Source: Lenzites betulinus
Taxonomy: Eukaryota; Basidiomycota; Agaricomycetes; Polyporales; Polyporaceae
DNA: 64,000 nucleotides
Direction: 5' to 3'
Assembly: GCA_022264855.1 (NCBI GenBank)
Contig: JABYQU010000010.1
Span: 776,791-840,790 of the forward strand
Below the pieces are notes generated by a model, which was given only the letters and a program-made list of their open reading frames with translations, was not told where the DNA came from and searched no databases. Position 1 is the stretch's first letter. Every line of letters begins with the position of its first letter. Positions 33,329-45,311 of the stretch are shown here, in pieces. Both the position numbers and the translations under genes were made by a program.

Positions 33329-33452
33329 GGCGGTCGAGACGAGCCGCGCCGGTTCGGCTGTTGGAACTCCGCCTCGCGCCGTGCGCCTCCTCTTCCTCCC
33401 TCCCTCCAGTCCGCCCACCACCTCCCCGCCGTCCGCTGCACCCTTGCTCAAA

Positions 33453-33912
33453 ATGATCAACGTCCTCGTCAACAGTCAGTAGCATGCGAGTTTCCTAGCT
33501 AAAATGCGTGGAAAATTCTGACTTGCCTGCCCCGTCAGAGCCCAACCACATCGTGGAGAGGCAGAGGCTCGTCCAGGTATGTTTGCTATTTCTTTAGGAA
33601 TATGGAACGGACTGTTCAACGCGAACTCCTACCTGTAGAAGTCGCACGAGCCCATCTACTACCGCCTCCCCCGCTCGAAGCTCTACGTCCGTAAGTGACA
33701 CTTCTATCCGTCCATAACCCCCTCCGTGACCCCTTCTTGCCTGTCAGGCTCTTACTACGCGCTCTTCACTGCTGGCGTTCTGAGCTCGGCGGTCGGTGTG
33801 TTCCAGCTCATCAAGGTAAGTAGTAGTAACTATCGAGAATGTCCATAAGTTGATGTATGGGTTTCCCTGCACCCGTCTGCTTATCCTACAGGGCAAGCCC
33901 GCTGGCGAATAA
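33453..33912 (+). CDS. COX7: Cytochrome c oxidase subunit 7 (COX7/VIIa)
   Basis: This is a small nuclear-encoded inner-membrane subunit of complex IV. Five tiny exons (33453-33474, 33539-33576, 33639-33690, 33748-33815, 33892-33912) encode 66 residues. The protein starts MINVLVNKPNHIVERQRLV and contains YYRLPRSKLYVRSYYALFT, matching the fungal Cox7 pattern of a basic HPRS/LPRS-KLY matrix segment. A single transmembrane helix (YYALFTAGVLSSAVGVFQLI) and a short tail GKPAGE follow before the TAA. No cleavable presequence is obvious, as usual for this subunit. It shares a short divergent promoter with the YAF9 gene and lies head-to-tail with the complex IV assembly gene COA3. All four introns have GT-AG borders. 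Confidence 0.88.
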
Positions 33913-34357
33913 ATGCTGTAGCCCACGATGTGGAGGACAATGCAATAACACATTAATACATCCGCACTCGTTAGATGCGTTCGCCAGGATTGAGTGCTAC
34001 GCTGCTGCTTGTTTCATACCATGAGTTCGCGGGGCCGTGCTTCAAGCCCGATATCCTCCGAGGGGCTAGGCTCGTCTATACAACAGCGCGATCTTGCGAA
34101 GACTCTTGCGGAGCATGCAGAGGGTTAGAACCTTGCCAACGCTGTGATTTAAAGCCATACAACGACACTTGGGAGCGTGTCTGAGACGTAGTAGTACAAC
34201 TCGGACTGAGTCGAAGACTCCGACAGAGGGTGCAAGGTCAAACGCCTGCACGTGCTCGGCAGGCTCAGGAAAGAATCTGGCGCACTGTACGCGTTCTTGC
34301 CTCCCGCCTCCACTTGCCCTCTACACATCGCTACATACGACGTGTTTACCTGCGAGC
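33913..34357. other. Intergenic spacer
   Basis: This 445-bp spacer between COX7 and COA3, both on the plus strand, should hold the COX7 terminator and the COA3 promoter. No gene was seen. Confidence 0.45.
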
Positions 34358-34954
34358 ATGGCGGACCCATATGTTGACCGCAAGACGGCGCGACAATCGT
34401 ACCGACCCCGGAACGTACGTCCAGCAGCGTCGTGCAACTGGGTGCGCCTTCTGAAGCAGCCTCCCATATAGCTGATGTCACCGGGCCTACAACGCGCGCG
34501 CGAGCCCTTCCGGTTCCGCAACGCAATCACCGGTGTCCTCCTCGCTGGCTTCGCGGTCGGCGTGTGGGCGTACTCCATCGGCGCGGTGAAGCAAGACGTG
34601 TTCGACGACGTGGATGATGAGGCGCGCGCGCTCATGGCTGGGTCCGGGATCAAGAGTGCGGAGAGTGAGACGGTCATAAGCAAGGAGAATCCAGGTCCGT
34701 CGCGTTTACCTCCAGAGGGGGGAATGTCTCTCACCTATCCACGTTCACTAGTGCCACCCCCTGCCCCTGTGGTGCGCACGGAAGCGAAGCCTAGCTCGAA
34801 TGCACCACGACGTGGGGTCCTCCCACCTTTGCTAGAAAACCGTTTCCCTAGGCTGCTGGATCCTTCGTCGAAGACTCTTATTTGGGGCGCGCCGTCTGTT
34901 GACAGCGTTGGTAGACTCAGGGATCCTGTACCGGGAAGCAAGCGCGCCGCATAG
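34358..34954 (+). CDS. COA3: Cytochrome c oxidase assembly factor 3 (COA3)
   Basis: COA3 (human CCDC56/MITRAC12) binds newly made Cox1 in the mitochondrial inner membrane and links its synthesis to assembly. Exon 1 (from 34358) gives MADPYVDRKTARQSYRPRN. After a GT-AG intron ending in CATATAG, exon 2 begins LMSPGLQRAREPFRFRNAIT, the COA3 signature, followed by one transmembrane helix (GVLLAGFAVGVWAYSIGAV) and KQDVFDDVDDEA. The C-terminal 110 residues are a Pro/Ser-rich extension ending GSKRAA at the TAG at 34952-34954; yeast and human proteins are shorter, but such extensions are usual in basidiomycetes. About 180 residues. Its position next to COX7 makes a two-gene complex IV pair. Confidence 0.9.
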
Positions 34955-35425
34955 TCGTGCATCCTTAGGCATCTTCTTCGCGTTGGAAAAGTAACACCCC
35001 CACTTTACCCATCATATGTATAGATATCTCACTGTACTCCTACTAATACACTCATCGACACAGAACAACCCGCATGCGCACGAGCCACAGGATTCAGCAT
35101 AACGCAAGCAATGACACAGATCAGCGAAACTTGAGAGCACGAGAACATAGACTGAGCACACGAGACCACCTCGCCGACTGCGGCAGCAACTCCGTCCGGA
35201 TCCGTGGTATGAACATCCTCCCCAGCAAACCCTCGCACGCTGCCTGCACACCTGTGCGGGATGACCGGCGTCGCGAGCCGCGGCCATCCAGCGCGAGTCT
35301 GAAGACAAGGTGCTGGAGCTCAGAGCGCGAACTGGCCGAAGTGGCCGTCGAGCTGCCTGCAGTATCCAGTTCCCACCTGCCCGTCAGCGATCAAACCGCG
35401 CGCCCGCAAAGAGGGAGCAGAGCAC
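34955..35425. other. Convergent intergenic spacer
   Basis: This 471-bp spacer between convergent COA3 and the RNase III gene holds two 3' UTRs. No coding sequence could be supported. Confidence 0.45.
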
Positions 35426-36738
35426 TCACGGGACGGGGACCCCGAGCTTCGCGAGCCCCTCCTTCGCGGCCTCGTTCCGCGCGGCCTTCTTCGTGCTCCC
35501 GCGCCCGCGCCCGAGGCACTCGCCGTCGACCATCGCGCGCACGACCCAGATCGGCGTCGTGCGCGTGCCCTCGCCCGCGCTGTCCGAGTACACCCACTCG
35601 ATGCTCTTGCACTGCTGCTGCATGTGCTGGTTGAAGAGCGACAGGTGCCCGATGCTCGCGGGCATGCGCGGCGGGGGCGGCGTCGACCATGTCTGCGAGG
35701 GGTAGGCGGGCACGCCGCTCGGGAGCGCGTCGCCGGCCGTGTTTGTGTAAGGCGGCGGGTGCATGGGGTAGGGCGGCTCCGGCGAGAGGCCGTGCTGCAC
35801 GCGGACGCTGCGGTAGGCGATGACGAGGAACGGGCGGATGAGCGGGTGAAGCCAGGCTTTGACCGCTTCGAGGCCTTGATCGAGGTACAGGCCGCCGACG
35901 AATGACTTCGGAAAAATCAGCTAAGCGACTCTATCTCGAAGCACAGTGTACCTGCCTCAAAGAGGTCCGCTGGGAGAACGTGAGCAGAAGATGGACATAC
36001 GAGAGTCGTAATCGCGTACCTTGGATGTTGGCAGAAGCCTGCAGCGTGATGGCCTGAGCCGGGTGCATTCGCAACCGCTCGGGCAGTCGGTATTGAACAG
36101 AGCTATAATTATCAAGAAGGTGAACGTTGGTCGGGCTGATCAGTGGGGCTCGGTCCTCACATCCATGCGAGGGTAGGGTTGCCCACGACCAGCGCCCGTA
36201 TTTTCTGTTTGCGACGGTCAGGCGGGCCCACCTCTGGAACATGCTAGACACTTGCCGTGGACGGTCCCACTCGGAGACACGGGTACACGTCTCTCAAGAG
36301 GCCGGTGACGACGAGACTCAGCACCGAGTCTCCCAGGTGCTCCAATCTGCGTACAATTTGAGACGCGGATGAGATGCTGGGGGGATGGCGTACGTACGAC
36401 TCGTTATCCGGGCTGGGGTCGTCGGGCATATCCTCGAACACATGGGTCGGCCGGGCGAAGAAACTGCGATGGGTGAACACCTGGAGGCGCAGGGCCTCGG
36501 AGCGAATTTCTGGGAGCGGAGGCAGCCCATCCTCGAACTCTGGTCTATGTTCGAACGTTAGCACCCTCGTCCTCATCGCGGGGAGATGAAGAGCATGGTA
36601 CATACTGTATCGGGACGCGCCCGTTGGGCACAGCGGGGGCCCGCGGTAGACCGACGGTGCTGGATGCGGTAGTCAGCTAGCAGTATCTAATTTGACAGAG
36701 CTTAGAAGCGTGTATGCGCACCTCATCGGAACCACCAT
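35426..36738 (-). CDS. Ribonuclease III with C-terminal dsRNA-binding domain
   Basis: RNase III enzymes cleave double-stranded RNA; fungal ones act in rRNA/snRNA processing or, in mitochondria, as mL44/Mrpl3-type ribosomal proteins. The ATG at 36738 gives MVVPM, then PEFEDGLPPLPEIRSEALRL and VFTHRSFFARP. The catalytic signature LEHLGDSVLSLVVTGLLRD and the second acidic motif ADLFESFVGGLYLDQGLEAV are both present, with both Glu/Asp metal-ligand pairs, so the enzyme could be active. A long loop precedes the dsRBD (WVVRAMVDGECLGRGRGSTK then KAARNEAAKEGL). About 330 residues in roughly eight exons, including an 18-nt microexon near 35956-35973. Two introns (36205-36255 and 35906-35955) need GC donors to keep these motifs in frame. 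Active RNase III versus mitoribosomal relative is not settled; the intact acidic residues favour an enzyme. Confidence 0.83.
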
Positions 36739-37136
36739 GCGGAGTTCACTCGAATACACCAACTACGCGGCAAGATGTGTGCGGGAGGGACGAGGGAGCG
36801 CAAGCCACAGGGCCCGGCAGTTATAAGGGCGCGCTTGGGATGTGTGCGGAGCTCCATCGGACTATGCTGAGGATATAGCTGAGCGAGAATTCATGCCGGA
36901 CTATCCGTCATTTCAGATCGACATCTGTAACCCTCATCTAAAGGCCACACCTGTGCTCTCAGCGGTTGTACCGGGCTTAAGCAAGCCCCGTGGGTAGCTA
37001 GGGTTGCAGCCGCGTGAGGAGAGGCAAGAGAGATGCTCAAAACGGCGGAGGATGACTGAAGATACATAGCATATACAGCATAAGATACACAAACTGATAC
37101 ACTCCGGGAGGGGCCACTGCAGATTTCCTACATAAG
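36739..37136. other. Intergenic spacer
   Basis: This 398-bp spacer lies upstream of the RNase III gene and downstream of the PAPS reductase gene. A TATAAGG element at about 36821-36828 could serve the RNase III promoter. No gene was seen. Confidence 0.45.
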
Positions 37137-38116
37137 CTATGCACTAGCCTCTACTGCGGGCGTCGTGGTTGCGACGGGAGCGGACTCTCCTTTCTGTTCG
37201 CTTTTGGCCTTGAGCTTCGGGAAAGGATTAGCGGAGGTAGTCACGGATGGGGAGCAGGAGCATACCTTTTGCTCCGCAGCCGCCTTCATCTTGAAGTAGT
37301 CCACATGCAGACCGCACTCCGTCTTCTCCTCCTTACCCGCCCACCGGCCGGCACGCTCGCCCTGGTCGCCGTCGCCGCTCTTCGCGGTGCTGTGCCAGTC
37401 GCCGATGCTCCGGTAGCCCTGGTCGAGCAGCTTGTTGCGCGGGACCTTGTTCTCGTCGACGTACCACTGCACGAACGGGAACGTCCACGCGAACAGGGGG
37501 TTCAGCTTCACCAGCCCGGTGCTGTCGACTTCGAGGGGCTGAAGGTTTGCACGGTCTGCACCCTGCGAGGCGCGGCGGCCGGTGATCACTGCCTTGACCC
37601 CGAGCTCTTCATATGCCCGCCGGGCGGGCTCGACCTGTTTCGCATTGACACATGAGCCCCCGGTAGATAGCGAACGGGGAAGACGATACATACCTTCACG
37701 AGGTAATCGTACGTCGTCTCGTCCGCCTCCCAGAACTTCTCGCCGTGCCGCTTCTCGAACTCCTCCGCGGAAGCGCAGCCCTCGGGCTTGTACACATGCA
37801 CGTCGCGGCCGTACTTCTGCTTGACCTCCTCCACGAGCTCGTACGTTTCTGGGAAGTGGTACAGGGTGTCGATGAAGATGAGCGGCGGCGGGTTCGGCGT
37901 GATCTTCGAGAGCATGTCGATGGCGACGAGCCCCGTGAGCCCGAAGGCGGTCGTCTGGAAGAGGCCCGGGACGTGCTCTACCGCCCAGGCGAGGATCTGC
38001 TCGGGGGTGCGGTCGCGGAGGTACGCATTGATGCGGTCGACCTCCTCTTGAGAGAGCGGAAGTGAGAGGGGCTTGTCGAAGGTCGGCTTCGATGTGTCGG
38101 AGGTGGAGGGCGACAT
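37137..38116 (-). CDS. MET16: Phosphoadenylyl-sulfate (PAPS) reductase
   Basis: The enzyme reduces PAPS to sulfite with thioredoxin in cytosolic sulfate assimilation leading to cysteine and methionine. The ATG at 38116 starts MSPSTSDTSKPTFDKPLSLP. The adenine-nucleotide alpha-hydrolase core shows FQTTAFGLTGLVAIDML (PAPS loop) and PPPLIFIDTLYHFPETYELV, then VEPARRAYEELGVKAVITGR RASQGADR split over one intron. The catalytic cysteine is in EKTECGLHVDYFK near the C-terminus. About 300 residues in two or three exons, normal for fungal Met16. Near the end, a 51-nt stretch (37215-37265, GTATGC to CCGAAG) has splice-like borders and is in frame whether or not it is removed, so the tail length is uncertain. 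The TAG is at 37137-37139. Confidence 0.93.
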
Positions 38117-39236
38117 GGCGGCCACAAGCGGAGGTCAGAGTTTACGAGAACGGAAGGCGATCGTTGGGCGGAAATGCGTTCTTCCGACTGCAGTCTAGGA
38201 GTCGCGGTGCGGCTTTGTGGTGGAGGACAGACATCGTGCGTTTCTCAGTCTATATGGGAGGGAAGAGCAGGAATGGGCGCGCGGAGAGTGGTCGACACCA
38301 TGTTGGCGACATCATCGCGCCCCGGGACAAGCATGATTCAGCAGACGGCGCTCAGTCACGCTCGCCCCCTCCCCAGCCAATCGTCTCGGCGAAAATACTG
38401 AAGTCGATGGGCACGTCCACACAGCAGCGACATACATTTGGAATGACAGCGTAGAGAGCTTAGGCTTGGTGATGTGCCAGGTTCACACAGGCCCGTACAT
38501 CACGAATTCCCTGACGTCCACTCATGTTCGTAGCTTTACTAGTATCCGTCAACTACGCCACAGACTCGCCGCAGGCCACCGTACATCGCGGATAGATGCC
38601 CAGCATGCCGACATTGCCCAGCTACATCGTGCAAAGGCCCTGATGCGGTGGGATTCCAGAGGGAGGGACTTTCACTGGGCAAATCAGTCATATCCACATA
38701 TGTCTTATGACAGTACTCGTGTAGCGACCATAAACAGATGGCGAAAACTTGCCTCGACCTATAGGGAAAAGAGACATTAGTGACTGCTGCTAAGACTTGT
38801 CGAACGTATTCCACTGCGAGCCCAATGGGGTGCTCAGTTTGCAAATTACAACCGGTCATCCAGCTCCTATGCTCTATGCCTTGAACGGCTTCTGATTATG
38901 GAAACCTGAACAAGACATAGAGCAGCTGTATCGTATGATGCTTGTTTTCCTCCTAGCGATACCCTCGCGACAATCGATTATTGAAGATACAACTCACTGT
39001 TAGTTCAGAGCCTGATAATCACTGGATGGTAGGGCGTTTGGTAGTGCAGTAAGCGAATACCTATCGCTGGAATGGCATGATGAGTCGAGGAGACGGTTGA
39101 CGTATCGCCTGGGAGGGACCTGTTGAACGGACGATTCGCGTGGAGTATCGAGTTACCAGGGCGACTTGGCGTATCCACCGAGGAGAATGCTAGAGTACAG
39201 TCCGAGATCTAATAAGTTACGGCACCAGAACGTCGT
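38117..39236. other. Intergenic region
   Basis: This 1.1-kb region lies between the promoter side of MET16 and the 3' end of the Tls1-like gene. Frames up to about 130 codons exist but are not supported by splice structure or family resemblance. No feature is claimed. Confidence 0.45.
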
Positions 39237-40418
39237 TCATTTCCGCATCCTCTTCTTGAAGCGTTCCATGACCTATGCGACTCGCAAGGTCAGTATATGT
39301 ATGAATGGCAAGGAAACAAGCACTCACCAGCTCGTCCGTAGCCATTTGCGCACGATCTGACGGCCGACGAGCCTCATGATCCTCAGGGTTGAGACCCATT
39401 GCTTCAAGCTTTGCGTCTCTGAGAATGTCCGCGTCCGACTTCGCCTTTAGGTTTGGCCGGTAGACTAGGGATATCATAAGGTCAACGGACGATGACAGTA
39501 AAAGAATTCATACTCACAACGCGTGGTCGCAAGATGAGCTTCATCGTCAACTTGTCGTGCCCTTTCTTTGCGCTGCTCCGCAATCTGGCGCTTGGCTTTT
39601 TCCGTCTCCTCGATGTTCTTTAACCGGGCGCTGTGGAAGCAGTGTCAGTGTCTCAATGTTTGAGTGGAGCGTATTCACGTACTCCATGCCCAAGTCGACT
39701 TCTGGGATTGCCGTCAGCATAGCGAGACTGTTCGTCACATTCCCCTCTTCTTGCTCCTTCTTTTGTGTCTGCTGCTTGTACTTCTCCGTGATGCGGAATA
39801 CCTCCGCGTACGGGTCTGCCTGTTTGCTATCCTGCTCCTCTTCGTCTTTCGTCCCGCGTCTGAGCTTCATGTTCTCCTCAATGTATGCCATCCTGTGAGA
39901 AGGTCAGCCAAGATAGCAGTACAGACGGAAAAAACGTACATATGTTTGTCGACGTCAAGGGCATTCGTCTGGTGGGTGAAGTTGTTCTCGCGGACGACCT
40001 TCCTCGCTTTCATCTCAGCGTCCTCAGCATCTCTGTGGCTCGCGTGAGTCGTGGTACTTATCAATCTACAAGCCAAGTGTGACGCACTCCTCGTCATTGT
40101 CATGAGCGGCCCCAGGCCTTAGCCCGGCGACGACATCCTCCTCTACGGGCCTCTTGCGCTTCTTCTTGGTATCGCCCTTGTACAGCTTGCCCACGTCGAT
40201 CCCCTCGCGCGTTTTCCTCAACTTCCGCAGCTCAATCAGCTCCGCAATGCTGGTACGCCCGCGTTAGCCCCAAGAGCTCTGCAAAGGCAGAATGGGCGAC
40301 CGAGTACCTACTCTATCTTCTCCTCAGTCTGTTCTTGAGACCCCTCCGCTGGTGAGTCTTCCGGCTCGATAGACGGTAAGCGGGTACGAGGCTGCGGTCG
40401 CGAACGCTTCTTGATCAT
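39237..40418 (-). CDS. Tls1/C9orf78 (HCA59) family splicing-associated protein
   Basis: Members of this family are intrinsically disordered nuclear proteins that bind the spliceosomal helicase Brr2; fission yeast Tls1 affects splicing, telomere length and silencing. The ATG at 40418 starts MIKKRSRPQPRTRLPSIEP. Later exons carry IAELIELRKLRKTREGIDV, KVVRENNFTHQTNALDVDKH, MAYIEENMKLRRGTKDEEE and SLAMLTAIPEVDLGMEYVN, matching the core FTxETN, YIEExLxKRRG and IPEVDLG blocks of the family. The last exon ends MERFKKRMRK at the TGA at 39237-39239. Six to seven exons give about 290 residues. The duplicated transposon begins only 118 bp upstream of the start codon, so it sits in or next to this gene's promoter. 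Confidence 0.87.
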
Positions 40419-40562
40419 GTCTTGAAGATGTTTTGAGTAGTATAGTAGGGTCGATGCGGGGTTGGTGGCTGAAGTTGCGCCAGGCGCGCCTCCGTAGCAC
40501 TATGCAATCCATGGATCACGTGCGCGCATATGGTGGGAAAACGAAAACTCCGCCATTGCAAG

Positions 40563-40594
40563 GGGGGACCGGTTTTGGTCCAGGTTGGTCCCCC
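40563..40594. repeat. Inverted repeat near the left end of transposon copy 1
   Basis: GGGGGACC (40563-40570) pairs perfectly with GGTCCCCC (40587-40594) across 16 nt. The same hairpin occurs in copy 2 at 47141-47172. It lies 26 bp inside the shared left border and could be a subterminal transposase-binding or terminator-like element. Confidence 0.7.
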
Positions 40595-40851
40595 AGAGCA
40601 AACGACCAACTCCGACCAACGAAACCCTAACACCAGTGCCACGTCAGACGCCCGGATCTCTAAGGTCCTCACACAACACGTGCCGCGTCGAAATGGGGCG
40701 CCTATATGATACACACAGAGTGTTCGCGCAAAATGCTTTATTAACCATACTACCGGCGCAATACGATAGAGAGCAGCGTATATCAGTCGCACGACTAGTA
40801 TATAAGTGATACTAAAGTATGGGCATGGAGGTCGGAACACCGTTCAAAGCC

Positions 40852-43800
40852 TCAAGAGTCGTGTACGGGGGGCGCGAGAGGCGCGAGGGGCGCGAGGGGC
40901 GGGTCACTAAGGTAATCGATCCGTAAGAACTTCTCCCCAGCGCGCTCGATAAGAATCTCCGATGGGCAGCTGCTAAGCTGGAGCGATGCATAGAGTTTGA
41001 AAAGAGCCATCGACGGCTCGCCCTCGGTCGCCGGAAGGACTTGGACCCTCTCACGCAGGAGCGATGCAAACGCCAGATCTTGCATTGCAGACGCGCCGCC
41101 CGGTGTGTTCTGCATAACGACACGCTCGTACAGCTCCTGCGCAGCCGCAATGAATCGGATGGGATGGAAGTGCGTGCCGCTGGTGAAAACACCCTGGGGC
41201 TGGGGGAACGGTGGAGGCTCCTCGAAAACATTGACGGCCTGGTCATTGATAAGCTTCTGTACCTTCTGCGTCGCTTGGCGCACGCCGTCCGAACAGCACA
41301 GTTTCTTGTGATTGAGACTAGAGCCCTCCGGACCGGGGTACTTAATCGTCTTGCACCGCGAACAGATATGGTTTTTGCGCTGCATCGGAGGTAAGAACTG
41401 GCAGTGCGCGTTGTCATTCAAACTGAAGAACATACCGTCGATCCCTTTGCTTTTCCATTCACCTCACCCTTGCCCTGGATCTTAGTACCAAGCGGAACCG
41501 CATGGCAGTGTTCGCGCCAGAATGGCGAGTCTGTATGTTTCCGTGCTGGTGTTGACCTGATTAGAACACGAAGATAAAGATAATAATAACGCTATACTCA
41601 CAGGCATAGTTGCCTGTTGCGAGGCGTCCGAGAATGTCCGGTTCGATGTCACCGAGCTTCTCCATGAGAGCGCGGGGTGTCTTGGAGACAAGGCTCTTGC
41701 CGCGCTCGTGGTTGAGCCTCCGGAGTTCAGTGTTGTAAAGCGACGCGGCACAGACCCAGTTGAAGGGCGTCATGCGGAAGGACGCCCACTGGTGCTCCTT
41801 CCGCAAGCGCATAAACAAGTAGAATTCGTCGGAGTCACCGCTGCATGCAAACGAGAGCGAACGAGCATCGATGCCGGTTGCGACCGAGAATAAACGCTGA
41901 GAACGAGTCATTCCTGAGATTACCGGGGCGGGCAGGCTTGCTTGAACGAGGGTAGCCTGAGAGGATCCTTGGGAAGCGGCGAAGAATTGATCGATCTGGC
42001 CGTCGGACAGCTGGGCAGTAGTCGGAGCTGACATAAAGGATGTAGCCTGTTCATATGGCTGCATAGGCAGCGTCCTCTGTTGTGAATACATGTGAGCAAT
42101 ATGCTAGCAAAGGTGGACAGATACACATACCTGGGCCTTCGTGATAGCAGAATTGAGGCGGGCATCTGCGGTGCCTAAGCCCGACCTTGCTATGAGTGTC
42201 TTGGGTGTCCCAGGGACCATGATACGGCTCTTCTTCGTCGGCGAAGGCTGAGCACGGCTATCATGGGCGTGGAGCAGCACAGGCTGATCACTGGCGACCG
42301 CGGATTGCGATGCCTGAGCCAGGGCGTCGACCTCCACTGACGCACGACGCTTGCGACGGCCCACCTGGGAGAGTGTGTTGGTTATCAACAACATATGAGA
42401 GGTACACATTATTTGCTGACCTTCGTAATGGTTCCGTCATCGTTCGTCACTTCCAAGCCTGAGCGTGGTACTGCCGGCTTGAAATGGTCTGCTTGAAAGG
42501 TGTCGATATTGATGGGATGCGTGCTGCCGGTGCTGGGAGGGTGCGGGGAAGGGGACGGATCGAGCGCGTCAATATCGATAGGTTGGGAGGCATGATTGTG
42601 GGAAAGCTCGATAGGAAGATGTCCGAGTGCGTTTGCGAGTTGAGACGTTGAAGGATCAGGTGCTGGAGATGAGGAAGCAGTGTCGGTGTTGCGGCCTGCA
42701 TTCCCTGCTATGGCCTGCGCAAACCGTGGCGGCGATCCGGACGAGGGAGGCTGAGGTACTTCGTTGGCTGGCTGTACAGCAGCGACCTGTTGAGGAAGTT
42801 GATAAGCGAGCGCGGGGTCGACACCAATGTCCGACAAGATGCGTTGCGCATTGAGCAGGTCTTGGGAAGAGAGGTCAAAGAGGTCATCATCGATGGGCTC
42901 CTCCTTGAGGACGACGAGGCCATGGTGAGCAGCAGTAGAAGGCCCCATTGTCGTCAAGCCAAAAGTCTCGCCACTGTTCACCGGGTCGAGGAGTGGAAGC
43001 ACCTTGATGTCTGCGGGGAGTGCGCGTCCCTTCTGCTGCGTGGCGTCCAGTATGGCATTCCATATCCGTGCGCATTCGTCGACTAGTCGGACATGGTGGC
43101 AGCCGTATGTAGACTGCGTGAACGGCGAGGTCCCTGCGGCGGCCATCTCGACACGGATGTTACGTCGCAAGACAAAATCGTGAGCCAGCGCCGTAAGTGA
43201 CTCTAGGCCGCTCGCGAATGACCGTTGTAGATTGTTCCAGCCCTTGTGTGAGCTTTCGATACGGCTGCCATCGGAGCGCACGTCGGAGCGAGGGCGTGCA
43301 AGGCAGCCCTTCCTGACGTGGGATAGCTGCTCAGCATGAGTCTGAAAGAATAAAGTAATCAGGAGAGAACATGCGCATTTTGCACCAAGACTCACCTTCG
43401 CTGCCGCTGCAGACCAGACGTCTCCTTTCGCCGACCACTTCTTGTACGCAGCCGCCAATCGGCGCTCCTGCTCGGGCTGGCTCCAGTAGACGGCCGGTGT
43501 GTTGCCGTTTGCGGTGGACTTCAGGATGGCATTGACGATGTCCTGTGCGACAGCAGAACGCGCGGGATTTTTCATCCCGCCGATTATACAAATCATATAC
43601 CTGGGTTTTAATTAGAAAGCAGAACTCGAAATCAGTGATGAAATGAACGTACCGCATCATAAAATGCCATACATCCAAACACACCGAAATATCGGGGAAG
43701 ACCTTGTGGATGGTGGCCTTAACATGGCAGCAGTTGTCCACAGTCGCCATCTCAGGGTAGGCGATCCCAAGTAAATCGAACCGACGCTTGAGGCCAGACA

Positions 43801-45311
43801 GTAGCTCCTCGACCTCGGAGTTGCCCTGAGTATGGCAAAACCGCTGTCGAGGTGATTAGACTGTTTGTGAAGTCCCTGGAGTGCGTGAATGCAGAAGACT
43901 TACCCAGGTGATGATGATGTTCTGTTCATTTAGAACCGACTCAATTCCACCCTTGTACGACTTAGTACGCCCGCTAGAGCTATCAACTATCGTGGCCTTG
44001 GCCGCACTACGGAACGTAGCATCGAGGGAGATGGCAACAGCTGTGGAGGATAAGGTTAACGCCGAAACAGGAAGCTGCATCAAACCGTGAGAGACTTCGC
44101 ATATACGCACCTCCCTTTGTCCGCAAACTATCCTCTGATTCCTTCTGACGTGTCCTCTCACAGAACTTGTTGAACAATTCCGTGATCAAATCGTCGGTGA
44201 TTGAGGTGTTGTCGAAACCGTTCAAGTGCTTTCCCGATGACATCGGACTTGAGAAGTTTCGCAGACCGGCTTGATGAGAGAAGAGAGTCGGTTGCTTCAG
44301 CTCAGTACGTGCACGATAGCATCGAAGGTAGGCGAGCCTGCTCCTATGGTATTCCAAAAGGTGCAGCTCTTCGAGATTGTACATGTATTAACACAGGTTC
44401 GAACAGTTAAGAGACGGATGAACATACGTCTAATATTTTCCGCAAGACCAGCTGCTGTTGTCGAAGGTCGTAGTTCTATTAACAAGTCGAAGAGGTCGGA
44501 CGTCACAGCGCATCGCTTGAGGAAGTGCGGGACGCCCGCTATCAACCATCACAGCGGGGTAAGTCCAATGCTGTCACTAAGATAGGTGCATCAACACTCA
44601 CGCGGGACTTCCCACTCCTGCTTCTTATCCCAGAAGAGATGATTTGTAGTAAGTACTGAATACTTGTCCTCGTTCGGCCCTTCAGACTTGTACTTATCCG
44701 CCTTTGCCTTGCAGGGCTTGCACTTCAGCTGAAAACCAATGGCTGTCTCCTCGCGCGTAATCCCGTGAACCTCGCGGTGTCCAGTACCCGCAAAGCCATT
44801 CCAGAGAATATCGCTGGACCCGCAGCGGGGGCACTCGGCAAGCTCTGGGTAGTAGAACGGATGGACGACGTTCAGGGGTTTCAGGTAGGTCTGCTCTGGC
44901 GTGATTTCGGGAGATGCACTACGCTTCTGAATGTGCATGAAGCTAGGAGGTACAAACCGGGGCCCAAGAAGGGGAGCCTTGACGTCGAGCGACTTCTGGA
45001 AGCTGGCGGGAGAGGGCTTCGATGCGCGCACCTGCTTCGCGAGGAAGTTCACGTATTCGCATACGTGTGCTTCCCACTCGAGCTGTGGCAAATATTGCGA
45101 CTGATTCTTCCGGTTCTTCTTCCAGCCCTCCCACCGCTTCTGAACCTGTTGTGAGTGTTTTACGTTGTCCCCTGAGCGTCGGACATATGTAGACTTGCTA
45201 CTAACTCACATTATCGTTCCATTCTCCTAGATATTTCGCGCGTTCCTTCGCATCGCTCGTCGCAACAGTAGCACATAACGACTGGATAGTACGAGGCTCG
45301 AAGACAGACAT
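40852..45311 (-). CDS. DDE transposase with zinc-binding N-terminus, copy 1
   Basis: The model begins at the ATG at 45311 (MSVFEPRTIQSLCATVATS) and runs through about ten exons to a TAG at 40852. N-terminal part: QKRWEGWKKNRKNQSQYLP, then FYYPELAECPRCGSSDILWN and GFQLKCKPCKAK, a Cys4 zinc-binding region like DUF6729. The RNase H-like catalytic core shows AISLDATFRSAAKATIVD (first Asp), YPEMATVDNCCHVKA (second Asp) with CLDVWHFMMR, and DGSRIESSHKGWNNLQRS (likely catalytic Glu). The C-terminal 700 residues are Ser/Pro-rich with acidic patches and a late Cys cluster (HICSRCKTIKYPGPEG). No disabling stop or frameshift was found between exons, so the protein may be active. About 1350 residues; exon borders in the C-terminal half are less certain. 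Other possibility: the C-terminal part is a separate gene. Confidence 0.78.

Noticed and set aside
44380..44410. GGTTCGAAC considered as a tRNA B-box
   Set aside because: It lies in the transposase gene, with no A-box or cloverleaf around it; the same string occurs in copy 2.
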